Shown here piece after piece: positions 24,779 through 35,538 of a stretch of DNA of 64,000 nt. Positions within the stretch are counted from its first letter, which is position 1. Each line of letters begins with the position of its first letter. Origin of the DNA: Mercurialis annua (lineage: Eukaryota; Streptophyta; Magnoliopsida; Malpighiales; Euphorbiaceae); the NCBI RefSeq assembly GCF_937616625.2, contig NC_065574.1, positions 27,592,501 through 27,656,500 on the forward strand. Reading direction: 5' to 3'. The notes under the pieces were generated by a model that was given only the letters and a program-made list of their open reading frames with translations, was not told where the DNA came from and searched no databases. Both the position numbers and the translations under genes were made by a program.

Positions 24779-26851
24779 CTATAACAAGTCTTTTTTTTTT
24801 CCTCTTATTTGTTCTGACCTTTTATTGACATAAAAAGCTTGACATGCCCATTCAGACTGAGTGGATTCTATCAGATCTTGTGAAAGAAGTTGGGCACATT
24901 CATCAATGGCTAATGTAAGATCAGAGGGTGACATTCCCGGATGGGTGGCTTTAGTAGGATTAACATCTTCATTTTGTTTGAAGGGTAACGAAATGAAGAA
25001 ATCAGGATTTTTCCAAAGAGGGTTGGGACATTTAGAGAGAAACTCTGTGTGGGAATTGGCGGAACATAGACTTTTTAGAGTTTCTTGAATATCAGAAAAG
25101 AATGGAACAACAGAGGGTTGAATTATGAAAAAAGATGATACCTCTGTATAAGGTTGGAAATACTTCTTGTATTTGATCCCATTTGACAAAAGTTGCAGTC
25201 CACTAATACCCCAAAAAATGTCAAATCCAAGGACTATGTCTTTGTTTGGAAGAGAAGAACCAAGAACTTGAGTCCATATGTGACAACCAGGGAAGAACTG
25301 GATTTTGATTGGATTTTTTGTTTTCCAGTCTGTATAGAAAATCTTTCCATCCGCTGCCCTGAAGTATTCTTTATGGGATACCCAATATTGCGGTGGGAGC
25401 ACATCAGGATTGATAATCGTCTTGCGAGCACCAGTATCCATAAAAGCTATGGCCTTGATAGGTCGAGCAAACTTTTCTGGATATATCTGTACGACAACAT
25501 GTGGAACAGGTTGGGAAGAAGTGGCATAAACATTGTCAGCTGGATGTTGGATGGAGAATTGAAGATCATCATCTGAAGGATTGTCGTCGCATCTGCTGGT
25601 AGCGAATAAACTATATGGACCAGGCTCATCTTCTTTAGAAAATAAGGATTCAATATCAGCATCATCGAGATCAACTGAAGTCATTTGCTGGATTTGCTGA
25701 ATAAGTTTCGAAGATTTTTTTGCTTTGGTAGGACAACTTTTTGCAAAGTGACCTTCTTTTCCACACAGGAAGCACTTATTTGATTTTGTCCTTCCTCGGA
25801 ACTTCTTCTTCTTAAAATAGCGCCATCTTTTGGAAGATCGTTTATGGAACCTTTTTTGTCCTTTCATCTTGAAGGAATGGCTCTTCTTCTTTGAAGGACA
25901 AGTGCATGATGTAGAAGAAGAATCACATTTGACCATTAGGTCCGGTCTGTTGCATGATAACTTCATCAATGGATTCTTCTGTCTTGAAAAATACATATTC
26001 AAGACCTTTTTCTGTTCACAGAGTTGAGATAAAGCTCTGAGCATAATTTGATAGAGTTCTCCAAGACTAAGATCATTTATCTTCTTATCTGTCTGCTGGA
26101 TTAGAGTGAACATCTTTGTAGACAGCAATTCTGGCAAAGAGGCTAAAAAGGCTTGCTTTAAATCAGGACTGTTGTTGCCAGAAAGACGATAAAATCTCTT
26201 AGAGATTCTTTGAAAGTGAATATCAAGATCTCTTTTCTTTAAAGAGCAACACTTCATTTGATAAAACTCTTTCCGTGCAATCTCCTCATCATCATTGATT
26301 TTTTCCAAGAATTCATTATAAATACATCCCAAGAACGCTGTAGCCCTGGGTGCATTTATAAGAGTAAACCTGGATTCTTGAGGTAATCCATTAAACCAAT
26401 CTTGTAACTTTCCAGTGAATTTAGAGCAGAAAAACTGGAGGATATCATGAAGAACAACATCTGGTTTAAGCAATTGACTTTCTAGCCAAGCACTGAACTC
26501 TTGAATTCTATCCCTATATTGGGAAGGAGGGATATTATCCAAGGTAAAGAATACTCCAGCAGCTTTAGTATATTCACCTGAAGCGGGTGCATATGTGGTT
26601 TGTGGACTGGAGAATTCAAAGCTGTTTGCATCATTGTCATCTTCTGGAGGTTCTTCATAATAAGATTGCTGAGAAGTACTAGGTGGTGCTGCCATGAATT
26701 GTATCTGATCCTCACTATCTAAGTCAGAACTACCCAGACTTTCTGAATGGCTAGATGAAGAGGATTCTGTATCAATCTGGCCAATATCAAAAGTAGGCAT
26801 CTTGTTGGTGGCACAAGTCTGAAGAAAATTCTGGATCGGATTGACCATCAT
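24779..26851 (-). CDS. Capsid-protease part of the viral polyprotein (copy I), truncated frame
   Basis: Open frame of 690 codons. The acidic, Ser-rich N-terminus (residues 25-75) is followed by a caulimovirid capsid core at about residues 100-310, a Lys/Arg-rich nucleic-acid-binding stretch, and a CCHC zinc knuckle CFLCGKEGHFAKSC at about residues 359-372. The retropepsin-like protease has AFMDTGARKTII near residue 470. Its end is artificial: a poly-A length change sends the frame to a stop just as the reverse transcriptase should begin. The listed start is an internal Met. The same frame is open upstream to a TGA at 26,951-26,953 and, past that stop, to the coiled-coil region. Expression from this integrated copy is unlikely. 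Confidence 0.88.
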   Translation of the reverse strand: MMVNPIQNFLQTCATNKMPTFDIGQIDTESSSSSHSESLGSSDLDSEDQIQFMAAPPSTSQQSYYEEPPEDDNDANSFEFSSPQTTYAPASGEYTKAAGVFFTLDNIPPSQYRDRIQEFSAWLESQLLKPDVVLHDILQFFCSKFTGKLQDWFNGLPQESRFTLINAPRATAFLGCIYNEFLEKINDDEEIARKEFYQMKCCSLKKRDLDIHFQRISKRFYRLSGNNSPDLKQAFLASLPELLSTKMFTLIQQTDKKINDLSLGELYQIMLRALSQLCEQKKVLNMYFSRQKNPLMKLSCNRPDLMVKCDSSSTSCTCPSKKKSHSFKMKGQKRFHKRSSKRWRYFKKKKFRGRTKSNKCFLCGKEGHFAKSCPTKAKKSSKLIQQIQQMTSVDLDDADIESLFSKEDEPGPYSLFATSRCDDNPSDDDLQFSIQHPADNVYATSSQPVPHVVVQIYPEKFARPIKAIAFMDTGARKTIINPDVLPPQYWVSHKEYFRAADGKIFYTDWKTKNPIKIQFFPGCHIWTQVLGSSLPNKDIVLGFDIFWGISGLQLLSNGIKYKKYFQPYTEVSSFFIIQPSVVPFFSDIQETLKSLCSANSHTEFLSKCPNPLWKNPDFFISLPFKQNEDVNPTKATHPGMSPSDLTLAIDECAQLLSQDLIESTQSEWACQAFYVNKRSEQIRGKKKDLL

Positions 26852-27091
26852 TGTATCATAGGTGGGAAAAGGGGTTTTTGGTTTAGTGTCTTGATCGGCC
26901 GAGTCAGCCGAAGATGAAGAAATTGTTTTGGTGGAGGGAAATTTTCCTTTTCAAAGCCTTTTATTAAACAATTCTCTTTCAAGACCAAAACTTCTAAGCT
27001 CATCTTCAGAAGGCATTTTAAGCTCATAGACACGGTTATTGGTGGTAGTTGGTAAGGAAAAATTCTGTGTATAGAAGGAGGAAAAAGGGTT
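26852..27091 (-). pseudogene. Linker between coiled-coil region and capsid, with point stops (copy I)
   Basis: This stretch is in the same frame as both neighbours. It is interrupted by a TGA at 26,951-26,953 and bounded upstream by a TAA at 27,092-27,094. It contains a PSEDELRSFGLEREL step and then a Ser-rich, acidic segment leading into the capsid. The matching part of copy II lies beyond the window. Confidence 0.65.
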
Positions 27092-27784
27092 TTAGGGATC
27101 TGATGTATCCATAGAAGAAGATCTTTGTTTCAGATGTTTTTCAAGGGCTTGAATGTCTGTCTTCAATTTGCCTATTTCAATCTCCTTAGCACCAAGAGCA
27201 TTCAAAGATAATTTTTGAATTAACACCTTCATCTCATCTTGGCCTGCTTGAACTTTGCTTTGAAGACCAGCGATTCTATTTTTGATATCTTTCTGAAACT
27301 TGTCATCAATATCACTGAGTTTAAGAGAGACTTGATCGATCTTTCCTTCAAGCTTAGTGAGCTTTTGGTTCTGAGCAATAGCATTTTGTGTTGCCAGTTC
27401 AAGACTGCTTCTGCTTGAGAAACCTATTTGAGTGTACCATCTGGCTCGACAGTGGAGGGATTTTGTATAAATGGGGTTGATTTGATGGGTTGGGTGGAGG
27501 GTTAAGGTTTCTGGTAAAGGAGGGTATTCCTTTTCATATGAAGGGGATTGAAACATACAGATTTGAGGGATTTCTGTCACAATAGGGTTTCTATGTATTG
27601 GTTCTTCCTTTCTTATCCATTTCAGGGCTTTTTTGTAGCAAGGAAGTGGTGGTGAAGTTTTTGGTGGTTTAGGTGGATTATGACAGGGTGAGTTTGATGG
27701 TTTTTGTGGGGAAGGCGTTGTCAAATCCGTTGGAGGAGAGTATGAAACTAAATAATCATATTTTCCAGATGGTTGGCCAAGCAT
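27092..27784 (-). pseudogene. Coiled-coil region of the viral polyprotein (copy I)
   Basis: A 230-codon open frame. The first 90 residues are Pro/Ser-rich (NPPKPPKTSPPLPCYKKALK). From about residue 125 onward there is a long heptad-like helix (KLEGKIDQVSLKLSDIDDKF, then LKTDIQALEKHLKQR). Other caulimovirids carry coiled-coil virion-associated proteins that bind capsid, and the position before capsid suits this, but no specific family match is visible. It ends at a TAA in frame with the capsid part. Upstream the same frame is open to a TGA at 27,989. This is most likely an internal part of one ancestral polyprotein. Confidence 0.65.
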
Positions 27785-28473
27785 TCCAATAAAAGGATCA
27801 TTGTCATCATATCTCCTGTGAAAATCAGCTTCAGAACAACAGCTTGAGTTTTGGAGATCATCTTCGATTTCTTCATCCTCCGAATCCGTTAAGCAATCAT
27901 CACAATCACAGGCATCGAAGAAACAATGACCATCCCGTTGAAAGGCATATATAGGACGCCCTTCAAAATCAAAAGAGACAACAGGGACTCATTTTTCTTG
28001 TGGAAATGGTTCAAGCATGAACTGTGTAGAGAATACCTGAGGAGTGACATCAGTATGTTTTGTAAAGGACGTTTCCACAGTGCCATCAGGTTTTTTTGTG
28101 AATACTGGAGTACAGGATTGAACTGGTTGAGTAGATTCATGCATTTTTTCATAGTTGGTAATCCACTTTTCGGGGAAAAGGTGTAGGAGTTCATTTCTGG
28201 TGTTTGTTTGGGTATGTGGACACAAGAAGGGGTGTTTTGGGAATCTGTCTTTATCAAAAGGGCATCATTATGGTTTGCGGGTAAATTGAGGTTTAAAGCA
28301 TGGTTTTGCAAACGATACACCATTTGATAGTGAAGAGTAGCTGCAATTGAATCAGCAACTTGTTGAGCTCCAGTAATTTGTATTTGCACCTTTAAAGCCG
28401 TAAGAGCCATCGGATCAGAGAGGGCAATATTGTAATTTAGGAAAAAGGTGAAAAACACTGAGCCTGCATTCAA
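27785..28473 (-). pseudogene. Movement protein C-terminal half and linker (copy I)
   Basis: From the satellite junction at 28,473 the frame reads LNAGSVFFTFFLNYNIALSD, then a TGAQQV step and ATLHYQMVYRLQNHAL, all typical of the C-terminal half of the caulimovirid movement protein. Near 28,225 the natural frame is lost by a one-base shift. The downstream frame carries LFPEKWITNYEKMHE, then a TGA at 27,989-27,991, then an acidic Cys-containing linker (FFDACDCDDCLTDSEDEE). The N-terminal half of the protein is at the other end of the insertion (21,500-21,976). Confidence 0.8.
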
Positions 28474-28886
28474 GGAGACGCGACATACTAATCTAGCTTC
28501 ACTTTTCCCAAATACTTTGCGTAATATAACCTAACCATGCTTAGGTAATCCGAACGACGCGTTAAAGAAATTTGAGAGGCGACATACTAATCTAGCGTTA
28601 CTTTGCACGCACACTTTGCGTAATATAACCTAACCATACTTCGGTAATCGGAACGACGCGTAAAAGAGACTTGTGATGCGACATAGTAATCTAGCATAAA
28701 TTGTAACGCACACTTTCTTTAATATAACCTAACCATGCTTAGGTAATCGGAACGACGCGTCAGAGAGACTTGAGACACGACATACTAATCTAGCGTTACT
28801 TTTCACGCACATTTTGCGTAATATAACCTAACCATGCTTAGGTAATAAAAAACGACACGTTAAAGAGACTTGTGATGCGACATATT
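28474..28886 (-). repeat. Satellite block 2, continuation beyond viral copy I
   Basis: Reverse-orientation monomers that continue the 1,660-bp unit interrupted by the virus. They align to about 19,645-20,055 with matching rare variants (CCGAACGACGCGTTAAAGAA, TAGCGTTACTTTGCACGCAC). The block stops at the next orientation switch. Confidence 0.93.
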
Positions 28887-31800
28887 AAGTGTGCGTTAAA
28901 AGTTACAATAGATTAGTATATCGCGTCTGAAGTCTTTTTAACGCGTCGTTAAGATTATCTAAACATTGTTAGTTTTATTATGCAAAGTGTGCATGAAAAG
29001 TGACGATAGATTAGCATGTCGTTTCTCAAATCGGTTTAACGCGTCATTTCAATTACAATGCTTAAGTCGCGTAACAAGTCTCTCTAACGTGTCGTTCCGA
29101 TTACCTAAGCATGGTTAGGTTATATTATGCAAAGTGTGCGTGAAAAGTGACGCAAGATTAGTATGCCGTGTCTCAAGTCTCTTTAATGCGTCGTTTTGAT
29201 TACCAAGTTTATCACAAGTCTCTTTGACACGTCGTTCTGATTACCTAAATATGGTTAGGTTATATTACGCAAAGTGTGCCTGATAAGTGATGCTAGATTA
29301 GTATGTCGCGTCTCAAGTCTCTTTGACGCGTCGTTCCGAGTACCTAAGCATGGTTAGGTAATATTATGCAAAGCGTGCGTAAGAAGTGATGCTAGATTAG
29401 TATGTCGCGTCTCAAGTCTCTTTAACGCGTCGTTCCGATTACCTAAGCATCGTTAGGTTATATTACGCAAAGTGTGCGTAATAAGTGACGCTAGATTAGT
29501 ATGTCCCGTTTCAAGTCTCTTTAACGCATCATTTCGATAACTATGCTTATGTCTCGTCACAAGTCTCTTTAACGCGTCGTTCCGAACACCTAAGCATTGT
29601 TAGGTTATATTACACAAAGTGTGCGTGAAAAGTGACGCTAGATTAGTATGTCGCGTCTCATGTCTCTTTAACGCGTCAGTTCGATTACCTAAGCATGGTT
29701 AGGTTATATTGCACAAAGTGTGCGTAAAAAGTGACGCTAGATTAGTATGTCGCGTTTAAAGTCTTTTTAAGGCGTCGTTCCATTACCATTCTTATGTTGC
29801 GTCACAAGTCTCTCTAATGCATCGTTCCAATTACCTAAGCATGGTTAGTTTATATTACGCAAAGTGTGCGTGAAAAGTGAAATAGATTAGTTAGTCGCGC
29901 GTCTCAAGTCTTTTTGACGCGTCGTTCCGATTACCTAAGTATTGTGAGGTTAAATTACAAAAAGAGTGCGTAAAAGGTTATGCTAGATTAGTATGTCGTG
30001 TCTCAAGTCTCTTTAACGCGTCGTTCCGATTACCTAAGCATGGTTAGGTTATATTACGCAAAGTGTGCGTGAACAATGACGCTAGATTAGTATGTTTATG
30101 TCGCGTCACAAGTCTCTCGAATGCGTCGTTTTGATTACCTGAGCATGGTTAGGTTATATTACACAAAGTGTGCGTTAAAAGTGACGCTAGATTAGTAGGT
30201 CGCGTCTCAAGTCTCTTTAACGTGTTGTTGCGATTACCTAAGCATCGTTAGGTTTTATTACACAAAATGTGCGTAAAAAGTGACGCTAGATTACCTAAGC
30301 ATGGTTAGTTTATATTATGGAAAGCGTGCGTTAAAAGTAAAGCTAGATTACTATGTCCCGTCACAAGTCTGTTTAATGCGTCGTTCCGACTACCTAAGCA
30401 TGGTTAGGTTATATTACGCAACGTGTGCGTTAAAAATGACGGTAAATTAGTATGTCAACGTTTCCAGTCTCTTTTACGCGTCGTTTCGATTACCATGCTT
30501 ATGTTGCGTCACAAGTCTCTCAACGCGTCGTTCCGATTACCGAAGCATGGTTAGGTTATATTACGCAAAGGGTGTGTAAAAGTAACGCTAGATTAGTATG
30601 TCGCATCCCAATTCTCTTTAACGCGTCGTTCCGATTACCAAGCAGGGTTAGGTTATATTACTCAAAGCGTGCGTAAAAAGTGACGCTAGATTAGTATGTC
30701 GCATCTCAAGTCTCATTAACGTGTCGTTCCGATTACCTAAGCATTGTTAGGTTATATTACGCAAAGTGTGTGTAAAAAGTGAAGTTGGACTAGTATGTCG
30801 CATTTCAAGTCTCTTTAACGCGTCGTTTCGATTACTATGCTTATGTCGCGTCACAAGTCTCTTTAACGTGTCGTTCTGAACACCTAAGCATGGTTAAGTT
30901 ATATTACACAAAGTGTGCGTTAAAAGTGACGCTAGATTAGTATGTCGCGTCTCAGGTCTCTTTAACGTGTCGGTCCGATTATCTAATCATGGTTAGGTTA
31001 TATTGCGCAAAGTGTGCGTGAAACGTGACGCTAGATTAGTATGTCGCTTCTCAAGTCTCTTTAACGCGTCGTTTTGATTACCATGCTTATGACGCGTCAC
31101 AAATCTCTCTAACGCGTCGTGCCGATTACCTAAGCATGGTTAGTTTATATTATGGAAAGTGTGCGTTGAAAGTGAAGCTAGATTACTATGTCCCGTCACA
31201 AGTCTCTTTAACGCGTCGTTTTGATTACCATGCTTATGTCGCGTCACAAGTCTCTCAAACGCGTCCAATTACCTAAGCATTGTTAGGTTGTAATACGCAA
31301 AGTGTGCGTGAAAAGTGACGCTAGATTAGTATGTCGCGTCTCAAGTCTCTTTAACGCGTCGTTTCGATTACCATGCTTATGTCGCGTCACAAGTTTCTCA
31401 ACGCGTCGTTCCGATTACCGAAGCATGGTTGGGTAATATTACGCAAACGGTGCGTGAAAAGTGACGCTAGATTAATATGTCGATTACCATGCTTATGTCG
31501 CGTCTCAAGTCTCTTTAACGCGTCGTTCCGATTATCCAAGCATGGTTAGGTTATATTACGCAAAGCATGCGTAAAAAAAGTGATGCTAGATTAGTCCGAT
31601 TACCTATCATGGTTAGGTTATATTACACAAAGTGTGCGTGAAAAGTGACGCTAGATTAGTATGTCCCGTCTAATGTTTCTTTAAGGCATCGTTTCATTAC
31701 CATTCTTATGTCACGTCACAAGTCTCTCTAACGCATCGTTCCAATTACCTAAGCATGGTTAGTGTTTACTACGCAAAGTGTGCGTGAAAAGTGAAATAGA

Positions 31801-31922
31801 TCAATATGTCGCGTCTAAAGTCTTTGAGACGCGTCGTTCCGATTACCTAAGCATGGTTAGGTTAAATTACATAAAGAGTGCGTAAAAAGTGATGCTAGAT
31901 TAGTATTTCGTGTCTCAAGTCT
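28887..31922 (+). repeat. Satellite array block 3, forward orientation
   Basis: About 3.0 kb of forward monomers of both lengths between two reverse blocks. At the left junction reverse GCGACATATTA meets forward AAGTGTGCG. At the right junction forward CTCAAGTCT meets reverse ACCTAACC at 31,922/31,923. The last 0.8 kb (about 31,140-31,922) matches 2,200-3,075 in the same orientation, including the rare step in which a monomer collapses to 'GATTAGTCCGATTACCTATC'. No gene is seen. Confidence 0.95.
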
Positions 31923-34900
31923 ACCTAACCATGCTTCGGTAATCGAACCGACGCTGTTATAGAGACATGAGATGCGACATACTAATCTAGCGTCACTTTT
32001 AACGCACACTTTGTGTAGTATAACCTAAACATACTTAGGTGTTCGGAACGACGCGTTAACGAGACTTGTGACGCGACATAAGCATAGTAATTAAAACGAA
32101 GCGTTAAAGAGATGAAATGGGACATACTAATCTAGCGTCACTTTTAACGCACACTTTACGTAATATAACCTACGATGCTTAGGTAATCGGAACGACGCCT
32201 TAAAAAGACTTGAGACGCGACATATTCATCTCGAGTCACTTTTTACACACGCTATGCATAATACAACCTAACCATGCTTAGATAATCGGAACGACGCGTT
32301 AAAGAGGCTTGAGACGCAACATACTAATCTAGCGTCACTTTAACGCACACTTTGCGTACTTAGGTAATCGGAACAACGCGTTAGAGAGACTTGTAACGCG
32401 ACATAAGCATGGTAATTGAAACATCGCGTTAAAGAGACTTGAAACGCGACATACTAATCTAGTGTCACTTTTCAAGCACACTTTGCGTAATATAACCTAA
32501 CAATGCTTAGGTAATTGGAGTGACGCGTTAGAGAGACTTGTGACGCGACATAAGCATGGTAATCGAAACGACGCGTTAAAGAGACTTAAGACGCGACATA
32601 CTAATCTAGCGTCACTTTTCGCGCACACTTTGCGTAATATAACCTAACCATGCTTAGGTAATCAAAACGACGCGTGAAATAGACTTGAGACGCAACATAC
32701 AAATCTAGCGTCACTTTTAACGCACACTTTGCGTAATATAACCTAACCATGATTAGGTAATCGGAACAACGTGTTAGAGAGACTTGTGACGCGACATAAG
32801 CATGCTAATCGAAACAACGCGTTAAAGAGACTTGAGACGCGGCTTACTAATCTAGCATCACTTTTCACGCACACTTTGCATATATAACCTTACCATGCTT
32901 AGGTAATCGGAACGACGCGTTAAAGAGATTTGAGACGCGACATACTAATCTAGAGTCACTTTTCACGCACACTTTGCATAATATAACCTAACCATGCTTA
33001 GGTAATCGGAACGACGCGTTATAGAAACTTGTGACGCGATATAGTAATATAGCGTCACTTTCAACGAACAATTTGCATAATATAACCTAACCATGCTAAG
33101 GTAATCGGAATGACGCGTTAGAGAGACTTGTGACGCGACATAAGCATGGTAATCGAAACGACGGGTTAAAGACACTTCAGACGCGACATACTAATCTAGC
33201 GTCACTTTTCACACTTTGCATAACCTAACCATACTTAGGTAATTTAAACGACGCGTTGAAAAGACTTAAGACGCGGCATACTAATCTATTGTCACTTTTA
33301 ACGCACACTTTGCGTGATGTAACCTAACCATACTTAGGTAATCGGTACGACGAGTTAAAGAGACTTGAGACAAGACATACAAATCTTGCATCACTTTTTA
33401 CGTACTCTTTGCATAATTTAACCTAACCATGCTTAGGTAATCGGAACGCTGCATCAAAACGACTTGAGACGCGACATACTAATCTATTTAACTTTTCACG
33501 CACACTTTGCGTAATATAAAATAACCATGCTTAGGTAATTGGAACGATGCGTTAGAGAGACTTGTGACGCAACATAAGACTGGAAATGAAACAACGCCTT
33601 AAAGAGACATTAGGTGCGACATACTAATCTAGCGTCACTTTTCAAGCACTCTTTGTGCAATATAACCTAACCATACTTAGGTAATCGGACCGACACGTTA
33701 AAGAGACATGAGACACGACATACTAATCTAGCGTCACTTTTCACGCACACTTTGCGGAATATAACCTAACAATGCTTAGGTAATCGGAAAGACGAGTTGA
33801 AGGGACATGAGAGGTGACATACTAATCTAGCATCACTTTCATGCACACTTTGTGTAATATAGGAGTTCAGAACGACACGTTAAAGAGAGTTGTGACACGA
33901 CATAAGCATAGTAATCGAAACGACGCGTTAAAGAGACTTCACACGTGACATACTAATCTAGCGTCACTTTCTATGCACATTTTGCGTAATATAACCTAAC
34001 GATGCTTAGCTAATCAAAACGACGCGTTAAAGAGAATTGAGACGCGAAATACTAATCTAGCTTCAGTTTTAACGCACGCTTTGCGTAATATAACTTAACC
34101 ATCCTTAGATAATCGGAACGACGCGTTAAAGAGCCTTGAGACGCGACATACTAATCTAGCGTCACTTTTCACACACACTTTGCGTATATATTTAACCATG
34201 CTAAGGTAATCGGAACGACGCGTTAAAGAGACTTGTGACGCGGCATGCTAATCTGGCGTCCCTGTTCACGCACACTTTGCGTAATATAACCTAACCATGC
34301 TTAGGTAATAAGAACGACGCGCTAAAGATACTTGTGACGCGACATAGTAATTTAGCTTCACATTTAATGTACACTTTTCATAATAAATAAGCATGGTAAT
34401 CGAAAGGACGCGTTACAGAAACTTGAGACGCGGCATACTAATCTAGCGTCACTTTTCACACACACTTTGCGTAATATAACCTAAGCATGCATATGTAATC
34501 AGAATGCCACATTAGTGAGACTTGTGACACGATATACTAATCCAACGACACTTTTCACACACACTTTGCGTAATATAACGTAAGCATGCTTAGGTACTCG
34601 AATCGAGGCGTTGAAGAGACTTGAGACGAGACATACTAATCCAACTTCACTTTTCATGCACACTTTGCGTAATATAACGTAACCATGCTGCTTAGGTAAT
34701 CTAATCGACGCGTTGAAGAGACTTGAGATGCGACATACTAATCTAGCGTCACTTTTCACGCACACTTTGCGTAATATAATCTAACCATTCTTAGGTAATC
34801 AAAACAACGCGTTAAAGAGACTTGAGACGAGACAAACTATTCTAGCGTCACTTTTCAAACATTCTTTGCGTAATATAATCTAACCAGGCTTAGTTAATCA

Positions 34901-35517
34901 TAACAACGCGTTACAGAGACTTGAGACGCAACATATAAATCTAGCGTCACTTTTCACGCACACTTTACGTCATATAACCTAACCATGCTAAGGTAATCGG
35001 AACGACGTGTTAAAGTGACTTGTGACTCGACATAGTACTCTACCGTCAATTTTAACGCACACTTTGCATAATATAACCAAACCATGATTTGGTAATCGGA
35101 ACGACACGTTTGAGAGACTTGTAGCGTCACTCTTCATGCGCACTTTGGGTATATAACCTAACCATTCTTATGTAATTGGAACGACGCGTTAAAGACTCTT
35201 GTGACGTGACATACTAATCTAGCGTCACTTTTCACGCACACTTTGTGTAATGTAACCTTAACCATGCTTAGGTAATCGGAACGACGCGTTAAAGAGACTT
35301 GTGATGCGACATAGTAATCTAGCTTCACTTTTAACGCACACTTTCCATAATATAAATTAACCATGCTTAGGTAATCAGAACGACGCGTTAAAGAGACATG
35401 TGACTCGACTTACTAATCTAGCGTCACTTTTCAAGCACACTTTTGCGTAATGTAACCTAACCATGCTTAGGTAATCAGAACGACGCGTTAAAGAGACTTG
35501 AGACAAGACATACTAAT
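31923..35517 (-). repeat. Satellite array block 4, reverse orientation
   Basis: Reverse-orientation array. From about 33,100 to 35,450 it is an inverted counterpart of 5,200-7,535. It contains short and collapsed monomers (for example near 33,215 and 34,375) that also occur in that counterpart. No gene is seen. Confidence 0.95.
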
Positions 35518-35538
35518 CTCAAGTCTCTTTAACGCGTC
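35482..35538. other. Satellite orientation switch 4 with perfect 21-bp inverted repeat
   Basis: Arms at 35,482-35,502 and 35,518-35,538 are exact reverse complements over 21 bp, separated by a 15-bp spacer. Reverse monomers stop and forward ones begin here. After the right arm a partial monomer repeats (GTCTCATGTCTCTTTAACGC). Confidence 0.88.

Larger units (their letters stand above)
21261..28473 (-). mobile_element. Endogenous pararetrovirus copy I (Caulimoviridae), full genome length, defective
   Basis: The sequence is flanked on both sides by reverse-orientation satellite. On the minus strand it reads movement protein C-terminal half, coiled-coil region, capsid with CCHC knuckle, protease, reverse transcriptase, RNase H, C-terminal extension, promoter/leader, tRNA-Met primer site, movement protein N-terminal half, then a second 239-bp copy of the leader end. 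From 28,473 to 21,500 is about 6.97 kb, within the family range. The two movement-protein pieces nearly abut on a circle, so this is one genome opened in that gene. There is no integrase and there are no true LTRs. Most coding parts share one frame interrupted by stops and short indels. The single-frame layout resembles petuviruses, but the genus is unresolved. Confidence 0.93.

Noticed and set aside
24861..25576. Plus-strand open frames opposite capsid and protease (and their twins at 62,385-63,100)
   Set aside because: They are shadows of the minus-strand polyprotein. They recur in copy II only because the coding strand is conserved.
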